Of a stretch of 61,457 bases of DNA, positions 24,538 through 36,900 are shown in pieces (within the stretch, counting starts at the first letter, position 1; the number at the start of each line of letters is the position of its first letter). A program made the translations under genes and the position numbers. Source of the DNA: Polysphondylium violaceum (Eukaryota; Evosea; Eumycetozoa; Dictyosteliales; Dictyosteliaceae); the NCBI GenBank assembly GCA_000277445.1, contig AJWJ01000079.1:1-61457 (forward strand). Reading direction: 5' to 3'. The notes beneath the pieces were generated by a model that worked only from the letters and a program-made list of their open reading frames with translations, had not been told where the DNA came from and searched no databases.

Positions 24538-24973
24538 ATTAATAAACCCACTTTATATTTAACCATTTTTGCCGTCCTTGGTTATGTTCAAAATCAAAAA
24601 ATAATCCAAGAGAAAGATTATGATTTTTTAGATTTATTTTTTTTTTTTAGATTTTATTTTTTTTTGCACTTTATCACAATATTTATGGAGAGACAGCAGA
24701 ATTCCCTCAATAGAATATGGAAATGTTTTTACTTTGGCGATATTCTTTAAATTCATTTATGATAAATGTTCGTCGAAACATATGTTGTTTGGGTGGCCAA
24801 TAACCTTAACTGTGAGAGGGGTGGGTGTGTTAAGAATTTTTTTCGTGTAAGATTTTTCAAACTTTTTCGAATTTTAAAAAAAAAAATGAAAAAATTCAAA
24901 AAAACAGTTGGGGAGAGACATAAATAAAAAACATTTTGATCAAACACAGAGTAGAGTAGCATAGACACCAAGA
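24538..24973. other. Intergenic, GPI-protein gene to low-complexity gene
   Basis: About 440 bp with long T-runs (24640-24665) and A-runs (24880-24890). No gene or hairpin seen. Confidence 0.5.
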
Positions 24974-26302
24974 ATGGGTAACACAGATGACAGTTCAGAT
25001 TCTGATGACACTAAAAAGACCCAAAAGGGAAAGAAAAAGAAATCTTCATCACAAAAGGTAACGAAAAAAACAAAAGCCCCCAAAGAAAAACACAGCAGTG
25101 GCCACCACTCGCCGTCGTCAAAGAAAAAGAAATCGACGTCGGCCGCGGCAGCCATCGAGGCATCTTCGCTGTCTCCATCGCTGTTGGGCAGTAGCAATAG
25201 TTTTAGTAGTATCGGAGGCGACCAGCACAACAATAGCAGCGGTGGTAATCATTCGTCGTCATTTTATCATTCGTTGTCGTCGCCTACCTCGGCGTCGTCC
25301 AAGTTGTCGTTGTCATCGTCGTCGTTTAATGATATCACTTATTCGTCACCATCGCCTTCGTCGCCTATGAACTCGATACAGATATCAAACACTATATCTT
25401 CTCTCCCACCTCCTACATTCTTGTCAAACTCGAGTGCACTATTTCAATTGGCAAACAGTTACAACAACAACACCTATGTCAGAAAGGAGAGAGAAAAGGA
25501 TGAATACGAATGCAATGTGAATAATGATGTTGTGTATGCAAAAGTATCTCCTAGCACAACAACCACAACAACCACTACAACTACATCATTATCAAGTATA
25601 GATTATAGTCATAATGGTAATAATAACAGTCATAACAACAACCATAATGGAATCAACAACAATATGAGTAATAATGGTTATCAATCTCATCAATATCACA
25701 GTCAATCAATTCAACAAATACAACAACAACAACAGCAACAACAACATCAACCACAAATTCAACAACAACATCCTTCACAACTACAATCACAATTACAATC
25801 ACAACTACAATCACAGCTACAACCACATATACAACCATTGCAGCAACAATCATACCATCCACACCATCAACAACCACTTCCACAACAAACTCATCATCAT
25901 CAATCATTAGATGGTTTTGAAACATCTAAACCAGTGTATAATTATCTCCCACCTACCAATACCACTACTACCACTACGCTTACACCTCTTTCATCATCAT
26001 CAATACCTACAACAACAAATATATCTCACCAACCACAACAACAACAACATCAACAAATTAACATTAACAACAATTATTCAAATTCAAATAATTCAAATAT
26101 TAATGCAAATCCAAATAATAACAATAACAATAACAATAATAATAATAATAATAATAATAATCAAACATCAACAATATCATTGTCACTCTCATCAACATCA
26201 ACATCAACAGATGGATCTCAATTAAACTTGATGTCACTTTTACAACAACAAACCTCTATGATTGAAGACCAACTTAGATTTATTACGGAACAAAGAAACT
26301 AA
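24974..26302 (+). CDS. Low-complexity Ser/Asn/Gln-rich protein, function unknown
   Basis: 442 aa, intronless. The N-terminus MGNTDDSSDSDDTKKTQKG is acidic then strongly basic (KGKKKKSSSQKV, SSKKKKS), suggesting a nuclear signal. A Ser-rich region follows, then NHNN, poly-Gln (QIQQQQQQQQ), a repeat of QLQS units, Thr runs and poly-Asn. The only stretch that looks structured is the C-terminal helix LNLMSLLQQQTSMIEDQLRF. MGN at the start does not fit the myristoylation rule well because residue 6 is Asp. I do not recognise a family. The other-frame readings are shadows. Confidence 0.7.
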   Translation: MGNTDDSSDSDDTKKTQKGKKKKSSSQKVTKKTKAPKEKHSSGHHSPSSKKKKSTSAAAAIEASSLSPSLLGSSNSFSSIGGDQHNNSSGGNHSSSFYHSLSSPTSASSKLSLSSSSFNDITYSSPSPSSPMNSIQISNTISSLPPPTFLSNSSALFQLANSYNNNTYVRKEREKDEYECNVNNDVVYAKVSPSTTTTTTTTTTSLSSIDYSHNGNNNSHNNNHNGINNNMSNNGYQSHQYHSQSIQQIQQQQQQQQHQPQIQQQHPSQLQSQLQSQLQSQLQPHIQPLQQQSYHPHHQQPLPQQTHHHQSLDGFETSKPVYNYLPPTNTTTTTTLTPLSSSSIPTTTNISHQPQQQQHQQININNNYSNSNNSNINANPNNNNNNNNNNNNNNNNQTSTISLSLSSTSTSTDGSQLNLMSLLQQQTSMIEDQLRFITEQRN

Positions 26303-26423
26303 TATATCCCCACAGACATCATCATCCTCATCATCGTCATGTAATATAAGATAAATGTATCAAATAAAAATAAAAGTTCACATACATAAAGTCCATTATC
26401 ATTGTAAAGAACAATAAAAGGAT

Positions 26424-26497
26424 AAACTCGTCATCAAATTGTAGATTGGGCCATTTCTATGATTCAGTCCCAACTTTACAATTTGATCCACAGTTTG
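26424..26497. ncRNA. Intergenic hairpin, about 17 bp stem, candidate structured RNA
   Basis: ATCAAATTGTAGATTGGG (26433-26450) pairs with CCCAACTTTACAATTTGAT (26469-26487), with one mismatch or bulge near the inner end and an 18-base loop. A second short stem, AAACT (26424-26428) with AGTTT (26493-26497), extends it outward. It lies about 120 bp past the stop of the low-complexity gene and 250 bp before ccdc93. It may be a 3' UTR element, a transcript-end structure or a small RNA precursor. Confidence 0.3.
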
Positions 26498-26744
26498 TGC
26501 TTTGGTTATTATCATTATCATTACTTTGTTGCTTAGAGTTGGCACTCTGATTTTTTTACAAAAAAAAAAAAAAATCTTTGCGCTTTGCTTTGATCAAAAA
26601 TTTTCATTTGAAATTTATTTATTTTTATTTATTTTATTTATTGATTATTTTAGTGATACTATTTGATCTGATATCAGATACACAATTGTATATTAATATA
26701 CATTCATAATAGTGGTGTCATATTAATAGGAGATAAAGAAAAGA

Positions 26745-28774
26745 ATGACAGATAAAAGAAAGAGTATATTTTTTGCAAACGATGATGACAATTCATCATC
26801 AGATCTAAGTAGTTTTACAAAGAGAGGTACAATCACACCACAAAAGATTGCAAATGCAAGAGAAGGTGAATTGTCACAAATGATCGATACAGATTCAGAA
26901 CAAAAGTATCAAGAAATTATAGAGTTGTTGGTCACTGGTGGTTATTTTCGTGCTAGAATTTCAGGTTTATCACCATTTGATAAAGTAGTCGGTGGTATGG
27001 CTTGGTCAATCACTGCCAGTAATGTAGATGTTGATGCTGATTTATTCTTTCAAGAAAATTCAAATATTAAACAAAAAATGTATATATAGAGAGAGAGTTT
27101 AAATAGATACATAGCACAGACAAGTTATTAACAACAACAACACAATAACTATATAGTTCATTATCTGAAGAATTAATTAAAGCTTTAAATCGTATGAAAT
27201 GTCCTTTCCCATTACAAGCACAACAGATTCAAGGTCTCAATTATCCAAACCTCTTTCCAATTATTAGATGGTTGATTGCAAAGGTCATTGAAACTAGAGA
27301 AGAAACAGGTGATTTGTTGAGAATGTACAGTGAGTCAATGTTTAACAAAGAATATAGAGCACCAAGCGATGAACAAGCATTGGAATCTTTAGAGACTTCA
27401 TGTGATTTTGTTGAAAATGTAGAAAAGAAATATAAGACCAATAGAAAGTTTAAAAGAGGTGCAACCAAGCCAACACCCATTCAAACTCTATTAGAGTATG
27501 GCAAACTACACAGATCCAGTAGAGTGCCCACTCAAGAGAAATCTGCTGCCGCTCAGAAATTAGAATCTGCTTTGGCAAGTAAAGACAGCGGCGCAGCATC
27601 TGACAATGAAGAAGAGGAAAAGAGAATCAAACAAATGATGAAGGGCATGAAGGGTGTAAGCGAGGAAGAGAGAAAGATTAGTGGCGGTGTCATTAAATCC
27701 CTTTTGGACACTGACGAAATTGCCGATCTCTCTGAAAGATATGGCGAGGGCGTCGAAGACGGTGCACAGGGCGGCAAAGCATTTGGCGAGAAACTTCATC
27801 GTCAAAAGGTATCAGCACTAGAGAAACAAATCACTCAAAAGAGTGAAGAGCTCGAACAGATTATTGCCGAGCATCACGCCAAACAACAAGAGCTCGAGGA
27901 ACTTCAAACACTCGTGCAGAAAAAGACAGCCTTTAATGAAAGAATCATATTGGAAACTGAAAAACTCGATGCTCTTGAAACACCAGAAAACACCAAAGCT
28001 CTTCAAGCTCTCCGTCATTTGGTGTTGATGAATGAGACTTTGATTGCTCAAGAAGCAATGTTTAAACAAAATTGCAAGAAACAAATGGCCGAATATAAAG
28101 CAAAAATTGAAGAACTTCTCAAAGAAGATGAACAAGTTGATCCCGAAGATACTGAAAGACAAGCTCAAATTGATCAAGCATTTGAATCTGATCTCAACAA
28201 ATTAAAGAAGCTCAAATTATTATTAAATAAGAAGAATAGAGTAAGTTTATTATTATATGTAGATTTACATACATGTATTAACAATAATTATTATTATTTT
28301 TAGGATATATCATTACTTCAAAGATATCTTGATGAATTACCATCTAGAGCTGAATTAATTCAATATCAAAGACAATTTGTTGAGCTTTCAGAACAGATCG
28401 ATTCCAAATTGACAGAGACTAGACAATATTATACCAATTTCAATACATTTGACGACAAGAGACAATTGTTAGAGAATGAACTTTCCATTCTATCCAGTAT
28501 TCAAAATAATTATAATATATCAATGTCTTCCAAAACAAACAAGGAAATGTTTATCAAGAGTATGGATAACATTATTAGTGCAATTCAAACAAATTTAGAA
28601 AAATCTGAAAGTAAATGGGCAAATGAAAAATTACGTCATGATACTCTATCCGATCAATACATGACCCTCTTGGATCAAGAAAGAAATTATTACAAACTTA
28701 CCAAAGAATTTCAAGAAGAATGTAAAAAGAATGAATTGCTTCAATCAAAACTTAATGAACTTCAACAACAATAA
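26745..28774 (+). CDS. ccdc93: CCDC93, Commander/CCC complex subunit
   Basis: Component of the CCC complex that works with Retriever and WASH in endosomal recycling of membrane proteins. Exons 26745-27079, 27157-28240 and 28304-28774 give 629 aa, close to the 631 aa human protein. The N-terminal domain matches almost word for word: [70 protein letters not shown] and [19 protein letters not shown]. Roughly residues 330-629 are coiled coil ([20 protein letters not shown] and onwards). It is among the most conserved genes in the window. No unusual residues noted. Confidence 0.95.
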
Positions 28775-29092
28775 TTATATAATATTCCATTAATGAATTA
28801 TTTTTAATAAATAAATGTGAAAACAAATAATTTTTAATTTTCAAAATATCTAAGGATCATTTTCGGTACATTTCATTAGCATTTTTATAGGTTCGAATGA
28901 AAATTTACATACCTGTTATGAGTAACGAAAAATATAGTGGTTTTAATTTATTTTTTGTTAATTTTAATAGAATGAGGGTGTACTTGAGGGGGGTGTTGAT
29001 CAGTAATGGTGATGAATTCCTTTGTGTTGAATTGAATAAAATAAAATTTTCGATTTCATTAGTTTTATACATTTTAAAATAATTTTATTCAT
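28775..29092. other. Convergent intergenic, ccdc93 to cyclin
   Basis: About 320 bp between two converging 3' ends. It includes a 61-codon plus frame (28897-29082) that I regard as chance. No structure seen. Confidence 0.45.
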
Positions 29093-30565
29093 TTAATCAT
29101 ATAACTCTTCTGGCACAGTTACATTTGGATCTAAATCAAAATCGTTATTATTATTATTATTATTATTATTGTTATTGTTATTGTTATTTAAAACATCTGG
29201 TACTTGATCTGGTTTTTCTTCTTCTGCAACAATAGGATTTTCTTCTTGATGAAATGTAATATCGGTGGAAATTAAATATAAAACTTGTTTTGTAAATGTT
29301 GAAATAAGGTATGATAATATGTCCTGAAAATCTTCCAAATGATAACCAGTTGCCATAATTAATGAGAGTTTCCAAACTGGTTCAATACCCAAAAATTTAC
29401 GAGTAAATGCAATACATGCACATGCTGCCAATGAAGGTACAATTCTTCTTGAATTTAAATCTATTTTATAAGAGAAAAGTTAGTATTAAATTATTATTAT
29501 TATCATTAAAAATATTGTATACATACCATATTCGAAAAGAGTCATAATTAATTCCAATAATTTGTTAAATTTATGTTTTGTGATATTGTTTGGATTATTT
29601 TTAACAGATTCTTTATCCAATTCATGAAATAAAATTGGTTCAAGATAATCGATATATTGGCTCTTGGAAATAAAATGGAGGTTCCACTTTAAAGTTTTGG
29701 CAATATCGATTTCCATAGCTGGAAAGTCATTTATGGTGTAATTTGATTCGGTTGCAAAATTTAAATCTGAAAAAGTTGGAACCTTTTCACTAGATTCAAA
29801 GAGTGTGCAGGCAATATAAAAACATGTGAGGGCAATCAATTGAAATTGTTCTCGAGGGGTGTATGGTTTAAAATCTAAATAGGCTTCGTACATATTAAAA
29901 GTAGTTTCAATGGTATGTCTTGTAACACATTGACAAATACCAATTTTTCGGATATATGTTAAAACAGTTAATCTGGTGCTTGTTAGATTTGGAAAATTTA
30001 AGGATTCAAGATTAGTCATTCTCGTATAATATTTTTCTCTGACTACCAATGTATCGTAATGGTCTTTGTTTTCAGCCACCAAATCAAATTCTCTTTCCCA
30101 CACTGCAGCAATTAATAAACTTCTTTGTTCCTGAGAGTTTTTTGAATTGTTGTCAGTGTTACTACTAGTATTTAAATCTGGAGATAAACCAATAAGTTGG
30201 GAATCGGTGTTGGTTTTATTTTGATCGCATTTAATTTCTTGTCCATCTTGTTGATTTGGCAACTTTCGAAGATTTTTAAAAATATGGAGTAATTGGTCAA
30301 TTTTTAATTTTACTTTTGGAATTTTTTTATTTGTATTATTATTTTTTCTTAGTCGTAGAGCAACAGCATTTTGTTCCACTTTGTCACTTTGAATAATTTG
30401 ACTGGAATTTAAAAGTATATTTATATTTGGATTTGGAGTGTTTGCTGTGGATGTGGATGTGGATGTGGTTGTGGTTGTGGTTGTTGTCGATAAATTTATA
30501 GAATTATTATTTATAGTATTTCTACTATTATTATTATTATTATTATTATTAATGTTTGATTCCAT
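29093..30565 (-). CDS. Cyclin (class not assigned)
   Basis: Exons 30565-29527 and 29460-29093, 468 aa. Poly-Asn/Thr N-terminal 140 residues precede a cyclin box: RSLLIAAVWEREFDLVAENK, RLTVLTYIRKIG, then FQLIALTCFYIACTLFESSEKVPTFSDLNF and MEIDIAKTLKWNLHFISKSQ, followed by a second cyclin fold (SRRIVPSLAACACIAFTRKF). The usual MRxxLVDWL signature of A/B cyclins is absent, replaced by the RSLLIAAVWE block, and I see no clear destruction box. It should bind a cyclin-dependent kinase. The C-terminus is Asn-rich. The gene faces away from atg2 across a 3.4 kb shared upstream region. Confidence 0.85.
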
Positions 30566-30980
30566 TTTGTTGATTGGATATTGAATAAAGTTGTTTAATA
30601 AATAAATATTTATAGAAAATGAATGATTTTTTTCTTTTTATAATGAATGATCACACAGAAAAAAATGAAGATAAAAAAAGTAAAAAAAGATGAAAAAGGG
30701 AAAAAATGAGATTTTTGAAGTTTGTGTTGAGGGGTGAAAAAAATGATGTTAAAATCAATGACACACGCACACACACTTTGATTAAAATAGGGTGTGGATA
30801 GTTTGTGGGGGTGATTGTTATTGTTGGCGAGTGAACAACAACAACAACAAAAACATAAAATAAATAGTTTGTGGTGGGTGTGGGTGATTTTGTATAAAAT
30901 CTAAAATAAATCTGTATAATGGAATCGGTCAGAAATAATTTTATCAAGATTTATCAGCAATAATTGGGCAACTTACAATA

Positions 30981-31127
30981 ATGAAAAAGAGATTTTACTT
31001 TTCAAAGCATGGGACTTGTTTCTCTAGTTTGGACAAAGAAGGGTTAGATACTTTTAGTTGTAATGAAATATTATATGAATGTGACTTTGACTCTTTGGCT
31101 TCTAATCAACGGTCGACAGGCAATTAA
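30981..31127 (+). other. 48-codon open frame in intergenic DNA
   Basis: ATG at 30981 opens MKKRFYFSKHGTCFSSLDKE followed by GLDTFSCNEILYECDFDSLA and ends ASNQRSTGN with TAA at 31125. The peptide is cysteine-bearing and its DNA is markedly less AT-rich than the surroundings. It may be a small peptide gene or an exon fragment, with no family recognised. Confidence 0.25.
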
Positions 31128-33242
31128 AAATTAATCACACAGACACACACACAATCAACAATTTAGGAATAGAGGAGGAATAGGAGGAGATTAATTTAAA
31201 ATAATTGAATTTTCTATCTCTTTAAATACTTGGGTCAAAAGACTTGATTTGATGAATAATTAAATTAATTTAATTTTTTAATTAAATCAAATTAAATTAA
31301 TTTATGTGACACACTCACATACACCAACACAAATAAGGGAGAAATGGAAAAGGAGGGAAATGGAAAAAATGGGGTCAATCAATACAAAATCCATGTGACA
31401 AAAATAGATAAGCTTGTTATTTTTACGCACGACAGCTATTCTCTCCTTCTCCTTCTGTACTTAAAACACAAACACAAACACACACCAGAACAACTAATGA
31501 TAGTGAAAAATTATTGTAATGAGTATGCCAAATTTGGGAGAGGAGGTGTCGTGTGTTTTTTCAATAGGGAGTGCAGCAGAGCAACTGATATAACATATGG
31601 TAAGAGTAAAAAAGGAACTTTGAGAAAAACAAAAAAAAATTAAAAGATTTGTAAATGGAGTGGAGGTAAAAAAAATAGGTGGGGTGTTTTTGAATTATGG
31701 TGAGGTTTGGCAAAGAGAAAAAGAGAGAGAATGGAAACAGAGGTGGTATGTTTAATGAGTGCATACACTTTGGATTCTTGTTAAAAAAGTCAAAAAGAGA
31801 AAGAGTAGGTGCGTGAAAAAAAGGTTTTAAAACAACAAAAATGCAAAAAATTAAAAAAATCAGTACACCCCACTACACACAGACTCACACTTACATTAAT
31901 TTTAAAATTGTGATTAAAACAGTATTTGTTATTTATTACTGCTACTGAGCTCTAGTACTGTATTTGTATGATTGGATATGTCTTTTTTGGTTTAACAACA
32001 GAGGAGGTCAGTCAATCATATTTCATTTTTTAAAAAAAATAGAAAAAAATAAGAAAAAAAAAAAAAAAAAGAAGTGGTATTTGGATGGGGTGAATATGAA
32101 TGCATCAACCCACCAATCTTTCTCTCTCACTCTCTCACACCACCACACACACCATCCATTTCTTTTTTTTTTATCAAGTTTGGTTCTATTCTAAATTTAA
32201 TAGAGAATCAATTTTTCTATCTGTTGTTTACAATACTCGATCAAGAGTGTTTTTTTTATTGTGGTGGTGTGTAAAATAATAAACACACTTAATTTAGGCG
32301 GTGGGAGTGGGTGGTGGTGATGGTGATGTTACTATTTTTGTGGTAAAGGAGGTGTATATAGAAATCACTGTATTTTATCTATTACTATAGCAAGTAAGAG
32401 TATTTATGGTTTAGCACCACCTTTCACATTAAATTAATTCAGTGTGTTGTGTGAGTGTGTTATGTGTGTGTGTGTGATTATCGAATGATTTATCTGTTTT
32501 TTCATCGTGATTCCTTTTATTGATTGTGGTGGAGTGTTGCTTGAAAAATGTAGAGTGGTCACTCATCTCTAATGAAAATTATTGTCATTAGCATCAGTGT
32601 TGTTTAATCAATAGAATAGGGACTTGTGTGTGTGTGATGATAATATATTATTGTTAAGAGTATCATGCCATAAACATCCTTTTTCATCATCATCATCAAA
32701 ATATAGCCAATTTAATCGCATGACATCAGAATTGTGTGGTGTCATGAAAATCTTGCTTTGGGCAAACATGATACATCGAAACGATTTCTATTGGCATATG
32801 AATAGGTATTCATCTTGGTATTTTATTGTTGCTGTAACACCACTACCACTCCCACCATAACGTATTCTCTATATAATATATAATATATAACCAATATCAA
32901 AGGTTACACAAATTATTGTATGTTGGGTTATAGTGTATGTTGGATCTATTTTTAGATCCCTCTTTCTCTCATATAATATCAACCAACAGCAGCCAACAAT
33001 ACCAATAATACATCATAAATGAAATAAAAAAGAGATAAAGGGGCGAAAGATGATGTGTATAATTATGTGGGTGGTTGCTGTTGTTATTGTTTTGATGGTG
33101 GTGGTGGTGATTTATGACTTATCTCTCTCGATTAATTTGTTGATCTATATTGTTTATTAAACCTTTTTCTATCAAAATCAATCAAATTAAATAATCTAGT
33201 TGTAGTTTTACTTTTGAATATTTATAAAAAAAGTGAGCGAGA

Positions 33243-33301
33243 AGAGAGATGTACAGGGAGGGAGATGTACAGAGAGAGGGAGATGCATAGAGAAAGGGAG
33301 A
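33243..33301. repeat. Three imperfect GA-rich tandem units
   Basis: Units GAGAGATGTACAGGGAG, GGAGATGTACAGAGAGAG and GGAGATGCATAGAGAAAG follow one another, each about 18-20 bp. Probably microsatellite-like drift. Confidence 0.5.
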
Positions 33302-33360
33302 GTATTTCACCATCTATAAATCTAAACATCTAAACATACAACAACAATTACAAACACACC

Positions 33361-33541
33361 GCTGTCTGTGCCGTTGCCAACTTGTTTGTTGTTCGCGTAT
33401 GTATCTATCTCTAGAAACTACATTGTAGAAACAAACAAACATACTACTGTCTATGTCGTTGCCAACTCGTTTTGTTGTTCGTATGTGTATATCTATACTC
33501 TAGTATCTATCTCTAGAAACTGCATTGAAGTAAACAAAACC
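33361..33541. repeat. Diverged tandem duplication of about 85-100 bp
   Basis: Copy A (33361-33443) and copy B (33443-33541) share, in order, CTGTCTRTGYCGTTGCCAAC, a GTTTGTTGTTCG-type block, ATCTATCTCTAGAAACT and a final TAAACAAA-like tail. Copy B carries an extra TATC-rich insert. The duplicated unit has no open frame of its own worth calling. Confidence 0.6.
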
Positions 33542-33993
33542 AAATATCTATATTTCTATGAATCCTGAATATCTTGATTGGCGTGTGGTTTTTCGAGTCT
33601 ATTCAATGAATGAAAATTAATTTAAAAAAAAAAACGACTGATTTGCAGGTTTTCGCAAAAAAATTGAAACATTTAATTTGAAAAAAATAAAAAATAAAAT
33701 GTATAAAACCCTTAACTCCCCCCACTTCATACAATTTTTATCTCTTTTGTTTTTTTTTTTTTTTTTTTTTTTGTCTTCATACACACAATTTCTATTCACA
33801 CTCTCCAACACTATTTACTCCAAAATATCAATAAATAAATAGTGTAGTGTAGAGCGTGTGTAGTGCAGTAATAGTAGTAGTCGAGTAAAATAGAGAGTGT
33901 GTGTATATCACTATATAAAATAGAATATTGATTATATTAAATCATCACATTCATATTCATATTCATATTAATATATTCAAAAGATAAATAGAA

Positions 33994-36900
33994 ATGTGGA
34001 CGACAAGAGCTGCCAAATTTTTATTTAAAAAAATATGTGGAGAGTATTTTATGTATGAGTTGGAAAAGGATCAATTTAAAATAGCATTTAAAAAGGGTAC
34101 GATCAATTTGAACAACTTGGAATTAAACACGAAAAAGATAAATGCAGAGATAAAGAATGTGTCCCCTTTACTCCTCACCTCTGGATATATCGGAAATCTA
34201 AATACAATGATTCCTTACACATCAATACTTGACACACCGAGTGAATTTACCATTAGTAATTTAGAATTAACTTTTGTATCGCAATCTGGTATTTATTATT
34301 ATTGTTATTTATTTGTTTATTTGTGTAGATATAGTATATTAATTCAGGCCAAAACACGATAGATTACAACGACTATGTTTTGGAAAAGATGAATGAATTT
34401 CAGTTTGATAGAAGTACATCTACTGGCAATAATAATCAAAATAAGACATCATCAACAACAACAGCAAATAATGATAATTATTATTCAGACGAAGATGAAG
34501 AAGTTGATAAAATTCAAAGTAAAAATCAATTTGGTATTGAAGGATTAGAGGCGTTGGCAGATATATTTAAAAAGTTGTTTGATAAAGTTTCTGCAAGAAT
34601 AGAGAAATGCAATATAACTATTGTTCAATACGACAAAAAGAGAAATAGAACTATTACACTATTGTTTTTATTGGATTCAATAGAATACAAATCAGATGAT
34701 GATAACAGCAGCAATAGTAATAGTAATATAGGATTTGACAAGTTTAATTATTTTCTCAAAAAACTTTGTTTAAAAAATTACTCTGTTTTAATATCTGATC
34801 AATACAATGGCAATATTTTGACTCTAGACAACTTTTATCATACAAATATATTTAATGTGATTTCAAAATCAAATTTTGATATCATATTTTCAAATGAAAC
34901 AAGTAATAGTAATAGTAGTAATAGTGGTAATAAAACAACAAGCTCACCGCCAAGTTCACCGCCACTTCAATCTTCAGATTTAATATATTTAAAAATTAAA
35001 AAGATCAATATCGGAGATGATAAAGAAAACACTATTAATAACAGCAATACAAATACAAGTTCACCTTTATTTTATTTTGATTGTATATTTCAGCAATGGA
35101 ATATAGTCTTGTCTACAAGGCACATAGTCTTGCTCGAAAGATTTTCACAATTATTATTTAAAAAAGAAATGGATATGGATTTTCCAACAACAAAAACAGA
35201 TAAAAAGTCACCATATGAAAAATCAAATGATAGCAATAATAATGATAGTAGTAATAGCGACAATATAAATGATCAACAACAATTGTATCAATTTAAATTA
35301 AAATGGAATTTATTAAAAATATTTATACAAGATAGTATAGACTCTGTATCTGGGTTACAAAATATACAAGATTATATTAATGGTGGTTCGAATGGTCCGC
35401 CAAAGAGGAATTTTATATTATTACAGCTTTCAGATATAAATATCTCTAGTACTCAATTTAAAAGGTTAGAAAAGGTCATTGATATTGATATATTTAAAAT
35501 TCATCTTAGAAATCATTTATCAAGTAAATCATCGAATCGGGTATCTGAATCTATAAATTTCGATATCATTCCATCAATATCTAAATCACCAACAAATAGT
35601 ACGAGCAATAATAACAGTCAACTGAAACATTCGAATTCAAACAAGTCATTGGTTAGTAGTGGATCATTTGTACGAAGTAAACCAAGTATTGTTGTCAAAG
35701 TAGTTTTGGAACCAAAGTTTTGTAATGTCAGTGTCAATATAAACGATGAATGTTTATTTATTTTGGATCCAAATCTAGTTATTTCTTTGGTCCATTTATC
35801 GAATCAGTTTGGTAAATCAAAACAATTGTTGGCCAAAGAAGAGATAAAGATGTCTGCCAAGAATAATAGCAATAGATTATACAGAAAGCCTTCTCTAGAA
35901 AAGTTTATAAAACAAAAGAAACAATTCTTTGGTGAAGATCATTTGGGTGAGGATGCAGAGAGTTATCAAGAGTATTTATATTCAACTCACAACGAGTTTA
36001 GAAGTGGAGGCGGTGGTGGCGATCGTAGTGGAGGTGAAGAAAACTATCACAATAACCAATGTTATACTACAACCACCAGCAACACCGAAGACGATGACTA
36101 TGAAAGTGAAGACGCAGTGTTGGAAATGAAGTTGAATAATCAAATCAATAAGCGAAATTTAGATATCTCGTCGGATCAAGAAGAGGAAGAGGAAGAGGAA
36201 TCGTCTTCTATGTTTTTATCCATTGAATGTCCAGTTGTCAAGTTTGTGTTGAAATCACCTTCATCAGCCATCAAAGATTCTGCAACGTTTGACAATGGTG
36301 AAATCACAATGCACGAAAAGATCATCGAGTTTGTAATCACCAAATTCAAAGCCAGTACAAATATCATTCAAGACTTACCCGATAAAAAGTATTCATTTGA
36401 TTTTGAACAGTTGACGAGTAACTTGATAACATCTGGAAACAATAGCAATAGTTTTCAATTACTAGACATCTCGACAAAGTCACCCAATGATGTAAATGAT
36501 GATCATCCAATACCCTTAGAAATTACAATCAGAGGTTCAAAATCATTAAACAATAGCAATAATAATGAATTAAATCAACAACAACAACAACAGCAAGATA
36601 TGGATGATACAAGCTCAGATGGTCATGATTTCCAACACTTTAATCCATTCTCGAGGTCTGAAAAGAACAAAGGACCATTCTCAACATTTGTCTCAATATC
36701 TGAAGGTATTTTTGATACATGGCCCGATGAAGCAGAACCAGAAGAGATTTATCATTTCCGTCATAGTTCTATTGAATCTTCAAAATATGTATTCCACATA
36801 ATATTTCCTTATTTCAAAGTAAAGATTAGCAAGAGTCAATATTTTACCGTACTTGATTTGGTAGATTATTGGAATCATTTTGGTAATCTATTATTATCAC

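Larger units (their letters stand above)
30566..33993. other. 3.4 kb gene-poor divergent region, cyclin to atg2
   Basis: No gene above 102 codons. It is very rich in A/T tracts and in CACA/GTGT, GAGAGA and TTATT simple repeats, typical of large dictyostelid intergenic DNA. Embedded are a 48-codon frame (30981), an AT palindrome cluster near 31255-31305, three imperfect 18 bp GA-rich units (33243-33301), and a tandem duplication (33361-33541). It supplies the upstream regions of both flanking genes. Confidence 0.6.

Noticed and set aside
25653-25925. 90-codon minus-strand Val/Asp-rich frame
   Set aside because: Reverse reading of the Gln/His repeat region of the low-complexity gene.
28897-29082. 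61-codon plus frame between ccdc93 and the cyclin
   Set aside because: No family match, hydrophobic low-complexity reading of AT-rich spacer between converging genes.
31255-31310. AT-only inverted repeats
   Set aside because: TTAATTAAAT-type palindromes are expected by chance in this composition.
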